NCBI GenBank assembly: GCA_963702765.1
Contig: CAVPEB010000023.1
Location: 62,001 to 126,000 of the forward strand
Direction: 5' to 3'
From: DATMNR01 sp963702765
Lineage (GTDB): Bacteria; Chloroflexota; Ktedonobacteria; Ktedonobacterales; Ktedonobacteraceae
DNA length: 64,000 bases
Every line of letters starts with the position of its first letter. Position 1 is the first letter of the stretch. Below, piece by piece: positions 8,669-18,384 of the stretch. The notes under the pieces are model-generated. The model searched no databases, had not been told where the DNA came from, and was given only the letters and a program-made list of their open reading frames with translations. The position numbers and the translations under genes are program-made.

Positions 8669-9562
8669 CTACACGGAGATGGAAGTTTCCGCGGAGAAGA
8701 CCTCCATAATATTCGGTATATAGTTCACAAACACCGATAGGTGGCCCTCGTCAGGATAGAAGTGGGCCTGACTTTTCGGGATGGCAGCAGCCAAGGAGCG
8801 GCCCATCGCGATTGGGATATCGCGGTCAGCCTCTCCATACCAGAGATGAACCGCCATCTTAATCTCCTGTGGGCGGAACTCCCAGGGGCTGACCATGAGG
8901 GCTGTATCATGCTGCGCCCCACGTGGCCCGCGACGTTGCGCCTCCCGCATGGTTTGCAGATACCACTGCTGGACCTCTGGCCGCTTCAGCACCGTTTGAT
9001 CTTGCTCAGGGAGGGCAGCCATCGTCTGAGCGATGAGACGGTTAGGTGTGAAGTGCGCCATGGCCCCCATCATGCGCAGCATCATTCTGCCTCGCACTGG
9101 TTTGTCTCGGCAGAGGGCAAAGAACTGACGGCTCATCGGATTGATGCCATCAGCGACCTCTGTTTCGGTAAATGTTCCAGCGCCGCTAACGATCCCGACA
9201 GAAGTAAGGCGTTCCGGAATGGCCAGGGCGCACACGGCTGCATACGGGCCACCACCAGAAAAGGCCAGTACGGAAAAGTGGTCAATGCCAAGTTCTTCGG
9301 CGAGTGCCACGACATCTGTCGGCCAATCAAGCAGGCGCCGACCTGCTTGAAAATCGGAGAGTCCCATTCCAGGTCGATCTATTGAAATGATCCGCAGATG
9401 CAACAGCGTAGCTAGCTGCTCACCACCGAACATCTGCCACTCGATACGCGAACTGGGCGTGCCATGGAAATAGAACAGCGGCTTGCCATCGGCCGGTCCG
9501 TATTCGTTATAGCCGAGCTTGCGTCTATCGGACAAAGTGACGTGTTGGTTGACTCTAGACAT
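8669..9562 (-). CDS. Alpha/beta hydrolase
   Basis: 297 residues from the ATG at 9562 (behind GAGAGGAAG; the longer frame has no site). The oxyanion segment FYFHGTPSSR, nucleophile elbow AFSGGGPYA (Ser), acid in GEADRDIP (Asp) and EGHLS (His) complete the triad. IDRPGMGLSD is the usual strand-4 region. Substrate unknown. It leads the operon with the ABC exporter, 43 bp upstream of the ATPase, which suggests a linked detoxification or lipid role, but this is inference. Confidence 0.85.
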   Translation of the reverse strand: MSRVNQHVTLSDRRKLGYNEYGPADGKPLFYFHGTPSSRIEWQMFGGEQLATLLHLRIISIDRPGMGLSDFQAGRRLLDWPTDVVALAEELGIDHFSVLAFSGGGPYAAVCALAIPERLTSVGIVSGAGTFTETEVADGINPMSRQFFALCRDKPVRGRMMLRMMGAMAHFTPNRLIAQTMAALPEQDQTVLKRPEVQQWYLQTMREAQRRGPRGAQHDTALMVSPWEFRPQEIKMAVHLWYGEADRDIPIAMGRSLAAAIPKSQAHFYPDEGHLSVFVNYIPNIMEVFSAETSISV

Positions 9563-10003
9563 ATATGTTCTTCCTCTCTTGACATCTTTGCGTCCATCAC
9601 CGATGTGATGGATACATGCTTCATGCAAAAACGCCTTTCCACTTTGCAGTGTAAAGTAGCAAGTTCACAGATAAATCACAGACAAGGTACGCCTTCTCAC
9701 GACGTCGTCACGATTGTGGTCCGTCTATCTTCGTCCTTCCTAACTGAATCACCCATCCTAAGTTCTCAATGCCCTTGAAAGGAAGTACTTTCTGTCCGCA
9801 CTATTGTTCTACCTATGTCCGATCAGGTGTCAGGTGGTCATAATTTCGTCTGAATTGTGATTGTCCTGTGCTCATCGAGCGATCCATTGTGATGGAAAAG
9901 TGAGATCAAGAGGCGATACTATCTTTTGGAAAGATGTAATAGCCCATTTGCAGAACATTGTTCGGCATGGGTACTCCAACTGAAAGGTAGAAGGAGAAAA
10001 AGC
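9563..10003. other. Divergent promoter region, no gene
   Basis: The 440-bp spacer between the leftward hydrolase operon and the rightward MFS operon must hold both promoters. I did not find convincing -35/-10 pairs or an operator palindrome. Confidence 0.4.
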
Positions 10004-11356
10004 ATGAACACCGGCGGAGAAATAACACATGTGACGAGTCAACTCACTACAAAGACCGAAGGACGATTTGGTACATTGGAAGCAGTTCTTCGAGTACGGA
10101 ACTTCCGCTTGCTGTGGATTGGGCAGGGCATCTCGGTTCTCGGGGATCAGTTCTACATGATCGCCCTACCCTGGTTGGTACTGCAGTTGACCGGTGATGC
10201 ACTCGCGGTTGGAACCGTCCTGGCTCTGGTTGCTTTCCCAAGAGCCCTCTTCATGTTGGTCGGAGGCGCACTCATTGATCGCTTCTCACCACGAAACGTG
10301 ATGCTGGCCTCCGATGCGCTTCGCCTTGTGCTTGTGACAGTGTTAACGCTCCTGATACTAGCCGGGAGTATTCAAATGTGGATGCTCTATGGCTTTGCCC
10401 TTCTCTTCGGGCTGGCAGCCGCGTTTTTCTATCCGGCCCAACCTGCTCTCATCCCGCAATTGCTAGAGGAGGATGAGCTGCAGACCGGAAATGTCCTCAA
10501 CATGGGAACAGCGCAACTCGGTATCTTTGTAGGACCAGTGGTAGCCGGGGGCTTGATCGCCCTGCTGGATACTGGAAACTTGCAAGGAGCGGCTGGAACT
10601 TCGCACACGCTCGGTATCGCTATCGCCTTCGGCGTCGATGCCTTGAGCTTCCTCGTTTCGCTCGTGACCTTGTGGATGATACGCCTCAAAACTGCAACAG
10701 AAGCTGCTGACACGTCGGAGAGGAAGGAGGGCATGTTTTCCTCTATTCGTGCAGGATTGGTGCATGCCTGGAATGATTACCCGGTACGCCTACTCATCGT
10801 CTTCCTTGCCGCGATTATGCTGCTAATAAATGGCCCCTTTGTCGTGGTCATCCCCGTGCTATCCGCAACACGCTTCGCCGGTGGTGCGGCGGCATTCGGG
10901 ATTATCATGTCAGCTTTCGGCGGTGGTGCATTACTGGGAATGGTGCTAGCGGGCGTCCTGCCAAAACCACCTGCCAAGTACATCATTTCTATGATCCTGG
11001 TTGTGATCAGTAGCATGGGCATCGCCTGGGCACTGTTGGGAATGGTCACCTCCACACTGCTCGCCGCGCTGCTCGCCCTGGCAATGGGAACAGCCAACGG
11101 CTATATCGAAATTATGCTGATTACCTGGGTGCAAAAACGCACACCTGCACAGATGCAGGGGCGCATGATGAGCCTTGCGATGTTTGTTACCATGGGCCTG
11201 ACCCCAGTTTCCACTCCCATAGCAGGTGCCTTAATCAAACTGAACCCAACGTTGTTCCTACTCGTTACAGGCGGGCTGGCGGCCGCACTTTCACTAGTGG
11301 CAGCCCTGAATTTCCTGTCGCACGAGAAGGATATGGCCAAGCTTGCAATCCACTAA
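10004..11356 (+). CDS. MFS exporter (EntS/MFS_3 type)
   Basis: 450 residues from the ATG at 10004, chosen because AAGGAG sits 7 bp upstream. RNFRLLWIGQGISVLGDQFYMIALPWLVLQLTG is split here across the first helix and is the signature start of MFS_3 drug/siderophore exporters; GGALIDRFSPR is the loop 2-3 motif, and QMQGRMMSLA the loop 10-11 motif. About 12 membrane helices. Followed at 50 and about 165 bp by two small membrane proteins in the same direction, probably one operon. Confidence 0.85.
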   Translation: MNTGGEITHVTSQLTTKTEGRFGTLEAVLRVRNFRLLWIGQGISVLGDQFYMIALPWLVLQLTGDALAVGTVLALVAFPRALFMLVGGALIDRFSPRNVMLASDALRLVLVTVLTLLILAGSIQMWMLYGFALLFGLAAAFFYPAQPALIPQLLEEDELQTGNVLNMGTAQLGIFVGPVVAGGLIALLDTGNLQGAAGTSHTLGIAIAFGVDALSFLVSLVTLWMIRLKTATEAADTSERKEGMFSSIRAGLVHAWNDYPVRLLIVFLAAIMLLINGPFVVVIPVLSATRFAGGAAAFGIIMSAFGGGALLGMVLAGVLPKPPAKYIISMILVVISSMGIAWALLGMVTSTLLAALLALAMGTANGYIEIMLITWVQKRTPAQMQGRMMSLAMFVTMGLTPVSTPIAGALIKLNPTLFLLVTGGLAAALSLVAALNFLSHEKDMAKLAIH

Positions 11357-11406
11357 GCCGAATATGTCTCTCGGACAGAGGATAGCAATGAAAAAGGAAA
11401 ACAATC

Positions 11407-11856
11407 ATGAAACATAAAGCCATGCGTATAACAATCTTTGTTCTGGTCGTATTCGGCGCCCTCACAACCCTGGCGGGCGGCATAGGGCTTCTCACAGGAG
11501 CCATTGCAGCTCCACTCGAATGGCTGGAAGGTTCACCTTTCGTTGACTATACCATCCCCGGCCTGGCACTGGCAATCATCATAGGGGGAAGCATGCTTCT
11601 CGCCGCTGTGACCATCTTCACCGGGCGCGAAATTGGTGTACTCACGTCAGGCTTTGCCGGGCTCACCATGATGATCTTCGAGATCGTAGAGGCCCCAGTC
11701 ATTGACCCTTATGCAGGAAGCTCACTAGCGGTAGCTCTCTCGTTGCAAATCTTTTTCCTCGCACTTGGACTGGCAATCTTTGTTCTTGCTACAACCCTCT
11801 GGATGATCGAATTTCGAAGTCAGCATTTCCCAGTCAAACGTATGAGTCACGCTTGA
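11407..11856 (+). CDS. Small four-helix membrane protein, function unknown
   Basis: 149 residues with four hydrophobic segments (about 7-31, 51-74, 77-97 and 106-130) and a basic tail. It has AAAGGAAAAC before the ATG. No family motif is recognised. Its position directly after an MFS exporter suggests an accessory or immunity role, which is inference only. Confidence 0.7.
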   Translation: MKHKAMRITIFVLVVFGALTTLAGGIGLLTGAIAAPLEWLEGSPFVDYTIPGLALAIIIGGSMLLAAVTIFTGREIGVLTSGFAGLTMMIFEIVEAPVIDPYAGSSLAVALSLQIFFLALGLAIFVLATTLWMIEFRSQHFPVKRMSHA

Positions 11857-12021
11857 TGTCGAAAGAGATAGGCACAAATTAGAAACGATTCGCGATCGAT
11901 AGTAGAACGGAAGTGGTGGGTCAGTCAGTGGAGGAGATTGCCCCCTACAGTCTACCTCTTGCACGAGTCGTTCAACACCAAAAAAGGCATAGAGCACATT
12001 CCTGCGAGAAAGTTGAAAATC

Positions 12022-12258
12022 ATGTTTGAAAGCAAGACTCCATTCGAAAGCAAAACGTTTAAAAGAGCCTACCTCTTCGGTTCAGTAATCGTGTGGGTGA
12101 GTATCCTGATTGGCACAGCCGTGATCCTCTCCGGAACACCATACTTTGCCCAGATTCTGCCAATCCTGCTTGTCGGACTGATCTGGTTCATTGTTCTCTT
12201 GCCCAGCGCATACTTCTGGACACGTCCGAAGTCGGACCAGCCGTCTCTGACGAAGTAA
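12022..12258 (+). CDS. Small two-helix membrane protein, function unknown
   Basis: 78 residues from the ATG at 12022. An N-terminal duplicated element (ESKTPFESKTFKR) is followed by two membrane helices (about 17-37 and 42-63) and a short basic tail. An in-frame upstream extension exists but lacks a start with a ribosome site. No homologue is recognised. Confidence 0.55.
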   Translation: MFESKTPFESKTFKRAYLFGSVIVWVSILIGTAVILSGTPYFAQILPILLVGLIWFIVLLPSAYFWTRPKSDQPSLTK

Positions 12259-12407
12259 ACGGAGCATATTCAAGTTATTGGATGTGATGCATATCCTGTA
12301 CAGCTAGCATGGGGAGAGAAGACAAGCGGAACGTCTTGTGTGGTGTCTGTGACTTGAGTGATGCCTGGCTGTGAGGCCTTTGTGATGTGTAAAGAATATA
12401 CTCGAAC

Positions 12408-12443
12408 TGTGCGACTCTTCTATACGTTCGAGAGAGTCGCACA
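12408..12443 (+). repeat. Inverted repeat in the leader region of the metal ATPase
   Basis: Perfect 11-bp arms TGTGCGACTCT and AGAGTCGCACA flank 14 bp. It lies in the 409-bp gap (12259-12667) between the small membrane protein and the P-type ATPase, and could be a terminator stem lacking a T-run or a regulator site. Nothing else is seen in the gap. Confidence 0.5.
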
Positions 12444-12667
12444 CAGATGCTGTTTGATGTCATGCGATCCATTTATCTTGCAGCGGGCATCCTAAAGGAA
12501 GATGCAGCTATTCAAGCGGGTGAAGGTTTTCGTATTATAGCTACGAGTTGTCATGCGAGACTTCACCAGCATTGCACCTATTTTCATCGATAGCGGGAGG
12601 CTATCAGTCTCAGGCGAGGAACGACCCTGTCAGGACAAAGCATCACGATTTATAAGGGAGAGAAGCA

Positions 12668-14743
12668 GTGCTTAATATACACGGCGATCAGAAAATAATG
12701 GTCTCCGATTCCTCTCTTCTTTCCGAAGAGGGGAAGCAGATACCGACAAGTGCACCTCCAACTGAAACCGGCCAGGACTGGTTGAAGCGATGGTGGGATG
12801 TTGTGAAACGCTACCCCATTCTTTTCGGGGTGGTAACGCTGATGCTTGCAAGTTTTGTATTCTGGCTTGCCGGGCATGGGGATATTGCCAACTATATATT
12901 GCTGGCAGTTGCACTGTTGGGAGGAATACCCCTGCTTTGGGAAACAATAAAGCAGTTGTTTCACAAAGAATTTGGGGTCGATGTGATCGCCATCCTGGCG
13001 ATTGGTGGGTCTATTATACTGGGACAGTACCTGGCCGGTGCGCTGGTTGTACTGATGCTCTCTGGTGGCGAGGCCCTGGAGGCCTACGCCCTGCGGCGTG
13101 CACGCTCATCTCTCTCTGCCCTGGCTGAGCGTGCCCCGCGCAGTGCGCACATCTGGCGGGGCGAGGAACTGATCAATATTGCAGCGGAGCAGGTCGAAGT
13201 CGGCATGGTTATCGTCGTCAAGCCTGGGGAGCTGGTCCCTGTTGATGGCGTCGTGACCTCCGGCTCCTCCAGCGTGAGCGAGGCCGACCTGACGGGCGAG
13301 CCTGTCCCGGTACGCAAGGCTACTGGTATGCTCATCCTGTCTGGCAGCGTGAACCTGGATGGTGTGCTGGAGATTCGTGCCAGCAAGCGTAGTGCCGAGA
13401 GCAAATATGCGCAGATTGTACACTTGGTCGAGGAAGCCCAGACACAGAAAGCGCCCATTCACCGCCTGGCTGACCGCTACAGCGTCTGGTTCACCATCGC
13501 GGCAGTATCCCTGGCTGGTCTGGCCTGGGCCATCTCGGGCGATAGCGTCTACGCGCTGGCTGTGATGGTATGCGCCTCGCCTTGCCCGCTGATCCTGGCA
13601 ACTCCGATCGCCATTATGTCTGGTATCGACCTCGCTGCTCGCAATGGCATCATCGCCAAGGGTGGCGCATCCATCGAGCAACTGGGGGAAGTGGATATCG
13701 TCGTCTTTGACAAGACGGGTACGCTCACACTGGGCATGCCTAAAGTAACCGCCATTGTCCGTGTTGAACAGGAACAATCTGACACCGGAGCCGAGAGCAA
13801 TGACGAACGCGTGGAACCTCACCTCCATACCGAGAGTGATGATGGGACACTGCTGCGCTTAGCTGCCTCGGTCGAGCAGCTTTCCACGCACATCCTGTCG
13901 CGCGCCGTAGTGGAGGCTGCACAGGAACGCTTACTAAGTCTCAGTTCGGCAGACGATTTCGAGGAGGTCTTTGGCAAGGGTGTGCGCGGACGCGTGCCGC
14001 TGATCACTCAAGACAGGCGAGATATGGGGCAGAGCGCGGGCAATGACGTGGAGGTTGCAGTGGGGAACCGAACCTTCATGCAGCACCTCGGCATCTCGAT
14101 ACCTGACTCCCTGATCGCCGAGCGCGAGCGACGTGTAGAGAATGGGCAGATCTGTAGCTTCCTCGCAGTAGAGAAACGAGTTGAGGGACTGCTGGTGCTT
14201 GAAGACGTTCCGCGTGCAGAACTCTCACGTCTCTCCCCGGATTTACGCGCAGCGGGTATTAAAGAAACCATCCTGCTGACGGGCGATAGCGAGGTGGTGG
14301 CACAACAGATCGGCAAGATCGCCCAGGTTGACCGTGTGATCTCGCGTTGCCTGCCTGAGGACAAAGTACGCACCGTCAAAGAACTCGAGCAGCAGGGGCA
14401 TCGCGTCCTGATGGTAGGCGACGGCATCAACGATGCTCCGGTGCTGGCAAGCGCCACGGTTGGCATGGCGCTTGGCACGCAGGGCTTAACCGCCGCCGCT
14501 TCCGCTGCCGATACCGTGCTTCTCTCGACGGATATCCTGCGCGTGGTGCGAGCGGTGCGCATTGGTCGCTGGGTTATGCGTGTGGCCGTGCAGGGAATCT
14601 GGGTTGGTATGGGTCTCTCTGCTATCGCGATGATCTTCGCCGCGTTCGGCTACATTAGCCCGGCGGCGGGTGCGCTTATACAGGAAGCCTTTGATGTGAT
14701 CGTAATCCTAAATGCCCTGCGAGCGGGAAAAATCAGATTCTGA
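12668..14743 (+). CDS. P1B-type heavy-metal-translocating ATPase
   Basis: 691 residues, starting at a GTG behind AAGGGAGAG. Domains in order: membrane helices (45-110), actuator domain with TGEPVPVRK, the metal-binding transmembrane motif SPCP near residue 304, the phosphorylation motif DKTGTLT near 348, the nucleotide domain, and GDGINDAP. It has no N-terminal HMA or His-rich metal-binding domain. SPC in place of CPC is seen in the P1B-4 (Co/Zn-type) group, but the last helix reads QEAFDVIVILNALR rather than HEGGT, so the metal cannot be assigned. The nucleotide domain has an acidic insert (about 370-395). Probably exports a divalent metal from the cytosol. Confidence 0.88.
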   Translation: MLNIHGDQKIMVSDSSLLSEEGKQIPTSAPPTETGQDWLKRWWDVVKRYPILFGVVTLMLASFVFWLAGHGDIANYILLAVALLGGIPLLWETIKQLFHKEFGVDVIAILAIGGSIILGQYLAGALVVLMLSGGEALEAYALRRARSSLSALAERAPRSAHIWRGEELINIAAEQVEVGMVIVVKPGELVPVDGVVTSGSSSVSEADLTGEPVPVRKATGMLILSGSVNLDGVLEIRASKRSAESKYAQIVHLVEEAQTQKAPIHRLADRYSVWFTIAAVSLAGLAWAISGDSVYALAVMVCASPCPLILATPIAIMSGIDLAARNGIIAKGGASIEQLGEVDIVVFDKTGTLTLGMPKVTAIVRVEQEQSDTGAESNDERVEPHLHTESDDGTLLRLAASVEQLSTHILSRAVVEAAQERLLSLSSADDFEEVFGKGVRGRVPLITQDRRDMGQSAGNDVEVAVGNRTFMQHLGISIPDSLIAERERRVENGQICSFLAVEKRVEGLLVLEDVPRAELSRLSPDLRAAGIKETILLTGDSEVVAQQIGKIAQVDRVISRCLPEDKVRTVKELEQQGHRVLMVGDGINDAPVLASATVGMALGTQGLTAAASAADTVLLSTDILRVVRAVRIGRWVMRVAVQGIWVGMGLSAIAMIFAAFGYISPAAGALIQEAFDVIVILNALRAGKIRF

Positions 14744-15050
14744 TCTGGAACGAACTAGAATATACCCTGGATTGGCCTGAAATCATTCAGCCTTCTCAAG
14801 CACTCGAGGCTTTTCCCTTAGGCTCGAGATTGCTCTACCCTGCGGGTGGGATCAAACAGTACCTGTGTTTGCACCAGCGCAAAGAGGTTCCCGAGACTGT
14901 TCCAGTGGATGCTGTACCACAACCCATTGGTTTGGTAGGAGGATGAAAGGTACAGGTTTCATATTGAAAGTGATGTAAATCATGAAAGGAAGGTTGCTCT
15001 TGCAACAAGAGCAGATGTCCCATGGGGACATACCACCATGAGTCATCATT
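14744..15050. other. Intergenic, no gene
   Basis: A weak inverted repeat CTCGAG/CTCGAG near 14803-14828 may end the ATPase transcript. Nothing else is supported. Confidence 0.4.
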
Positions 15051-16283
15051 TTGCTGAGACTTTATAGTACAATGATTTCAGAAAGCATCCGTCCTCTACA
15101 CGGAGATCTATTGAAGGTGAATATCGAAAAAGAAGTTAAAGCTCGCTTTTTGGTTATGATGGCTATGGGTATAGGAGATGCTGTTGCTGTTGGATTAAGT
15201 GCCATCGATCAAATTCTCAAAAACGAGCCAGAAACAGACGGGAAAATAGATGTCGTCTGCAATGACTTGCAAGCCGATATTTTTAGATTTGATCCTCGTA
15301 TACATACTATTATATGTGTAGATGAATCCTTCTTCCCTGCGATTGATATAAGCTCATTGGACAAAGGAATCGCCCTGAGACCCGAAGCGATCAAGTTGAT
15401 ACATTTGCTACGAGATAGACATTACGAGGGAATCTTTCCTGGCAATACATCCCCTTTCTTTTACGTTAGATTACAAGCACCTATTATGCAGATGGGTGTC
15501 TTCAATCTGTTCAAAGATTATATGTCGCTACGATCTCTTGGTGATATGCCTGTAAGCCACATAACCCGTCGAACCGTCAATGCCTTCTTTGGCAACCGAT
15601 TAGCGGAACCTGCTTTTGATGAAGAAATCCCGCTCTTTATCACTACACACCACATTCAAAAAGCAATAACTCTAATAGAAAGCCTTAAAGATCAAGAAAG
15701 TAGTTCGGGAAAGCAGAGTCAGCTAGTTATGGTGGCACCTGATACAAGTTCTATCATAACGCGGCCACCAACTGACCTGCTTGCAAGAGGTATTGCCGAT
15801 GCCTTACGTAGAAATCAGCACATCGATATTTACATTCTGCCGGGTTATACTAATAGAGATGCTGCCAGGAACTTGTACGAGTCTCTTGCTCCTGATTTTA
15901 ACGAGCGCATTTTTATGATACCTCGGGAACCTCCTCTCTCAGTGCTTGATACGACAGCGCTCATCGATCAAGCGGAAATATTTATTACCGGTGATACTGG
16001 AACGATGCATCTCGCAGTAGCATTCAAGATACTTGTAGAAAAAGAAAGCAGTTATTCTACAAGGAATTCGAGAAAAGTGATCGCTTTATTTGGCGGCACT
16101 AACCCAGGTTTACATGGTTACACTAAGCAAACTATTATCTTGGGCAGGGGTCGGAAGGAGCAGTCTGCTGTGATACCTGGTATTTTCAAGGAGGCCTACA
16201 ATGGAAAAGAGCATAATTTCTTCGATCATATTGCTCCACACGAGTTGGCGGATGCTATTATCAGCCAGTTAGAGATAGAGTAG
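15051..16283 (+). CDS. Glycosyltransferase family 9 (heptosyltransferase-like) protein
   Basis: 410 residues. The N-terminal MMAMGIGDAVAVGLSAI is the Gly-rich start of GT9 enzymes, and the C-terminal FITGDTGTMHLAVA plus VIALFGGTNPGLHGY is the donor-binding GT9 motif. The middle region is divergent. GT9 enzymes usually add heptose to lipopolysaccharide, which is not expected in a Chloroflexota cell, so the acceptor may be another surface glycan or a glycosylated natural product. The start is uncertain: an internal ATG at 15072 is equally plausible. It is flanked by gaps on both sides and appears monocistronic. Confidence 0.7.
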   Translation: MLRLYSTMISESIRPLHGDLLKVNIEKEVKARFLVMMAMGIGDAVAVGLSAIDQILKNEPETDGKIDVVCNDLQADIFRFDPRIHTIICVDESFFPAIDISSLDKGIALRPEAIKLIHLLRDRHYEGIFPGNTSPFFYVRLQAPIMQMGVFNLFKDYMSLRSLGDMPVSHITRRTVNAFFGNRLAEPAFDEEIPLFITTHHIQKAITLIESLKDQESSSGKQSQLVMVAPDTSSIITRPPTDLLARGIADALRRNQHIDIYILPGYTNRDAARNLYESLAPDFNERIFMIPREPPLSVLDTTALIDQAEIFITGDTGTMHLAVAFKILVEKESSYSTRNSRKVIALFGGTNPGLHGYTKQTIILGRGRKEQSAVIPGIFKEAYNGKEHNFFDHIAPHELADAIISQLEIE

Positions 16284-16445
16284 ATAATGGGATGCAAGTG
16301 CTGTTCTCTATACTCTGTACTTGCTGATTTAGTTGAGCAAGCTCGATGTGGACGATATAAAGACTGCTGGAGTACCCGCAATCCGCACATAGCCGCTGTA
16401 CATTGCAGACTGCTCCAGGTTCCGCTTAACCGCTTAACTATAACA

Positions 16446-16475
16446 TTGACGTAAACGGTAAAGTTGTGATATAAT
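16446..16475 (+). promoter_or_regulatory. Promoter of the MerR-family gene
   Basis: TTGACG (16446-16451) and a perfect TATAAT (16470-16475) with an 18-bp spacer. Transcription should begin near 16483, which excludes the ATG at 16480 as a start codon and supports 16540 instead. Confidence 0.65.
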
Positions 16476-16539
16476 TTATATGTCCCCAATATTTGATGGG
16501 CAATTTTTGCTTTCCAAAAAAGCGGAAGATGGCAATGCT

Positions 16540-17019
16540 ATGATTAATGCTGGAGAACAATTCTCCGTATCGGACCTGAACTCATCTAACTTGTTTACGA
16601 TTGAACAGGTCTCAGCTCGAACTGGGCTAACGAAACGCACGCTGCGTTACTACGAAGAAGTTGAGTTACTTCCTCCCACTGATCGCACTGAGGGTAACTA
16701 CCGACGATACAGTGAAGAGGATATTCAACGATTGGAGCGCATCAAAAAACTTCGAGATCTGCTTGGTTTTTCTCTAGCTGACATTCGTGAACTACTGCTT
16801 GCTGAAGATGAACGCGGGCAGATCAAGGTTGCTTACCAACATGAAACTGAAGCCGCAGCTAAAATTGACCAGCTTGATAGAGCGGATGAACTTATTCGCA
16901 GCCAACTTCACTTAATCGAGCAGAAGATGGAGGGACTCGAGCAAATGCGTTCAGGACTCCTGTCAAAGCTTGAACATCATCAATATTCCCGCGAAGATTT
17001 ATTACATAAAAACACATAA
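16540..17019 (+). CDS. MerR-family transcriptional regulator
   Basis: 159 residues from the ATG at 16540. The N-terminal winged helix reads FTIEQVSARTGLTKRTLRYYEEVELLPP followed by RRYSEEDIQRLERIKKLRDLLG, split here over two helices; both are diagnostic of MerR. A coiled-coil dimerisation helix covers about 110-150. There is no Cys cluster at the C-terminus, so it is not a MerR/CueR metal sensor; a multidrug-type or redox signal is more likely. It sits 35 bp upstream of an MFS transporter that it probably controls. Confidence 0.85.
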   Translation: MINAGEQFSVSDLNSSNLFTIEQVSARTGLTKRTLRYYEEVELLPPTDRTEGNYRRYSEEDIQRLERIKKLRDLLGFSLADIRELLLAEDERGQIKVAYQHETEAAAKIDQLDRADELIRSQLHLIEQKMEGLEQMRSGLLSKLEHHQYSREDLLHKNT

Positions 17020-17054
17020 TACGAATAACATTTTTTAGACTAGATTGGATCTTT

Positions 17055-18384
17055 ATGAAATCTCTCACTCACACAGGGGAGGGACAGATTGTTCCTCAAC
17101 TGGAAAACCAGCAGCAGGTCCATGGCCTGCTGCGAACATTTATTGCACTACGCCATCGCAATTTTCGTCTTTTCTGGTTCGGTCAGCTAATTTCGTTGAT
17201 TGGCACCTGGATGCAGACCATTGGTCAGGCGTGGCTTGTATTGCAATTAACACATAGTGCCTGGTTACTTGGCGTTGTAGGTGCGTTGCAATTTTTGCCA
17301 GTCATGCTGCTCTCGCTTTTTGGTGGAGTTCTAGCCGATCGTTTACCAAAACGCAAAGTATTATTATTCACACAATCGTTCGCAATGCTGCAAGCAGCCG
17401 TACTCTGGATTCTTGTGGTAAGTGGGCATGTACAGATTTGGGAAGTATTGGTACTGGCAAGCTTGCTAGGTCTTACTAACTCGTTTGATATGCCAACCAG
17501 ACAGGCTTTTGTGGTTGAAATGGTAGGTCGGGAAGATTTACCAAATGCCATCGCTTTGAACTCATCGGTTTTTAATATGGCACGTGTTGTCGGCCCTGGA
17601 CTTGGTGGTCTAATTATCGCCTTTCTTGGTATCGCGCCACTCTTCCTCCTCAATGCAATCAGTTTTGTGCCAGTCATCATAGGATTAGCTCTGATAAGGA
17701 TGAGCGAACTGCATGCGCTTCCAAAACAATTAATAGCAGGTGATAAGACTTCAAAGCAAAGTACCTTACAAAGTTTGCGTGAAGGATTGGAGTACGTCCT
17801 CCACACTCCTTCCATACTCCTGATTATCGCAGTTATCGGCATAGTTTCGCTGTTTGGCATTAACTTCAATGTTATTCTGCCACTCTTTGCAACAGATGTA
17901 TTGCATTCGGGAGCTTTAGGATTCGGATTCCTCTCTGCTGCATTTGGAGTAGGTTCGTTGTTCTCAGCTCTCTGGCTTGCCTGGGGGAATCGCAAACCAA
18001 GCATACAGTACGTATTAATCGCCGCAGTAGCATTCTCAATTCTCGAGATTATCTTCGCGTTTTCGCATCTGTTTGCGACTCTCACTGATTCTAATAGCTC
18101 TTGTAGGATTTGCAATGATCGCATTCTCCGCAAACTCTAATACAACACTACAGACTGTCACTCCTGACCGTCTACGTGGTAGAGTAATGAGTGTCTATAT
18201 GGTAGTGTTTGCCGGAAGCGTTCCACTAGGTAATCTTTTTACTGGCGGCTTAGCACACTTCTATGGTGCACCTTTTGCCCTGATAGTTGGCGGCTGTTTG
18301 AGCCTGGTCGCTGCAGTTGCCGGTTGGATACTGCGCAAATCCGCGGAGAAAAGTCTTGCAGAATCCTCTATTGTCCGTTCATAA
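17055..18384 (+). CDS. MFS transporter, one frameshift near 18,075
   Basis: The first frame (361 codons) covers helices 1-10: RNFRLFWFGQLISLIG, GGVLADRLPKRK and VVGPGLGGLI are MFS_3 drug-exporter motifs. The second frame, from about 18,073, gives the rest: LILIALVGFAMIAF, then TPDRLRGRVMSVYM (loop 10-11) and two final helices ending at 18384. Together they make a normal exporter of about 443 residues. A single base separates the frames. It follows the MerR gene by 35 bp and abuts the lipoate-ligase-like gene. Confidence 0.78.

Noticed and set aside
13106..13828. 240-codon frame antisense to the P-type ATPase
   Set aside because: Arg/Gly/His-rich shadow of a GC-rich conserved gene; the ATPase motifs on the other strand are complete.
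17225..18133. 302-codon frame antisense to the MFS transporter
   Set aside because: Rich in Asn/Ser/Thr/Pro with no hydrophobic or catalytic pattern; a shadow of the helix-rich MFS frame.
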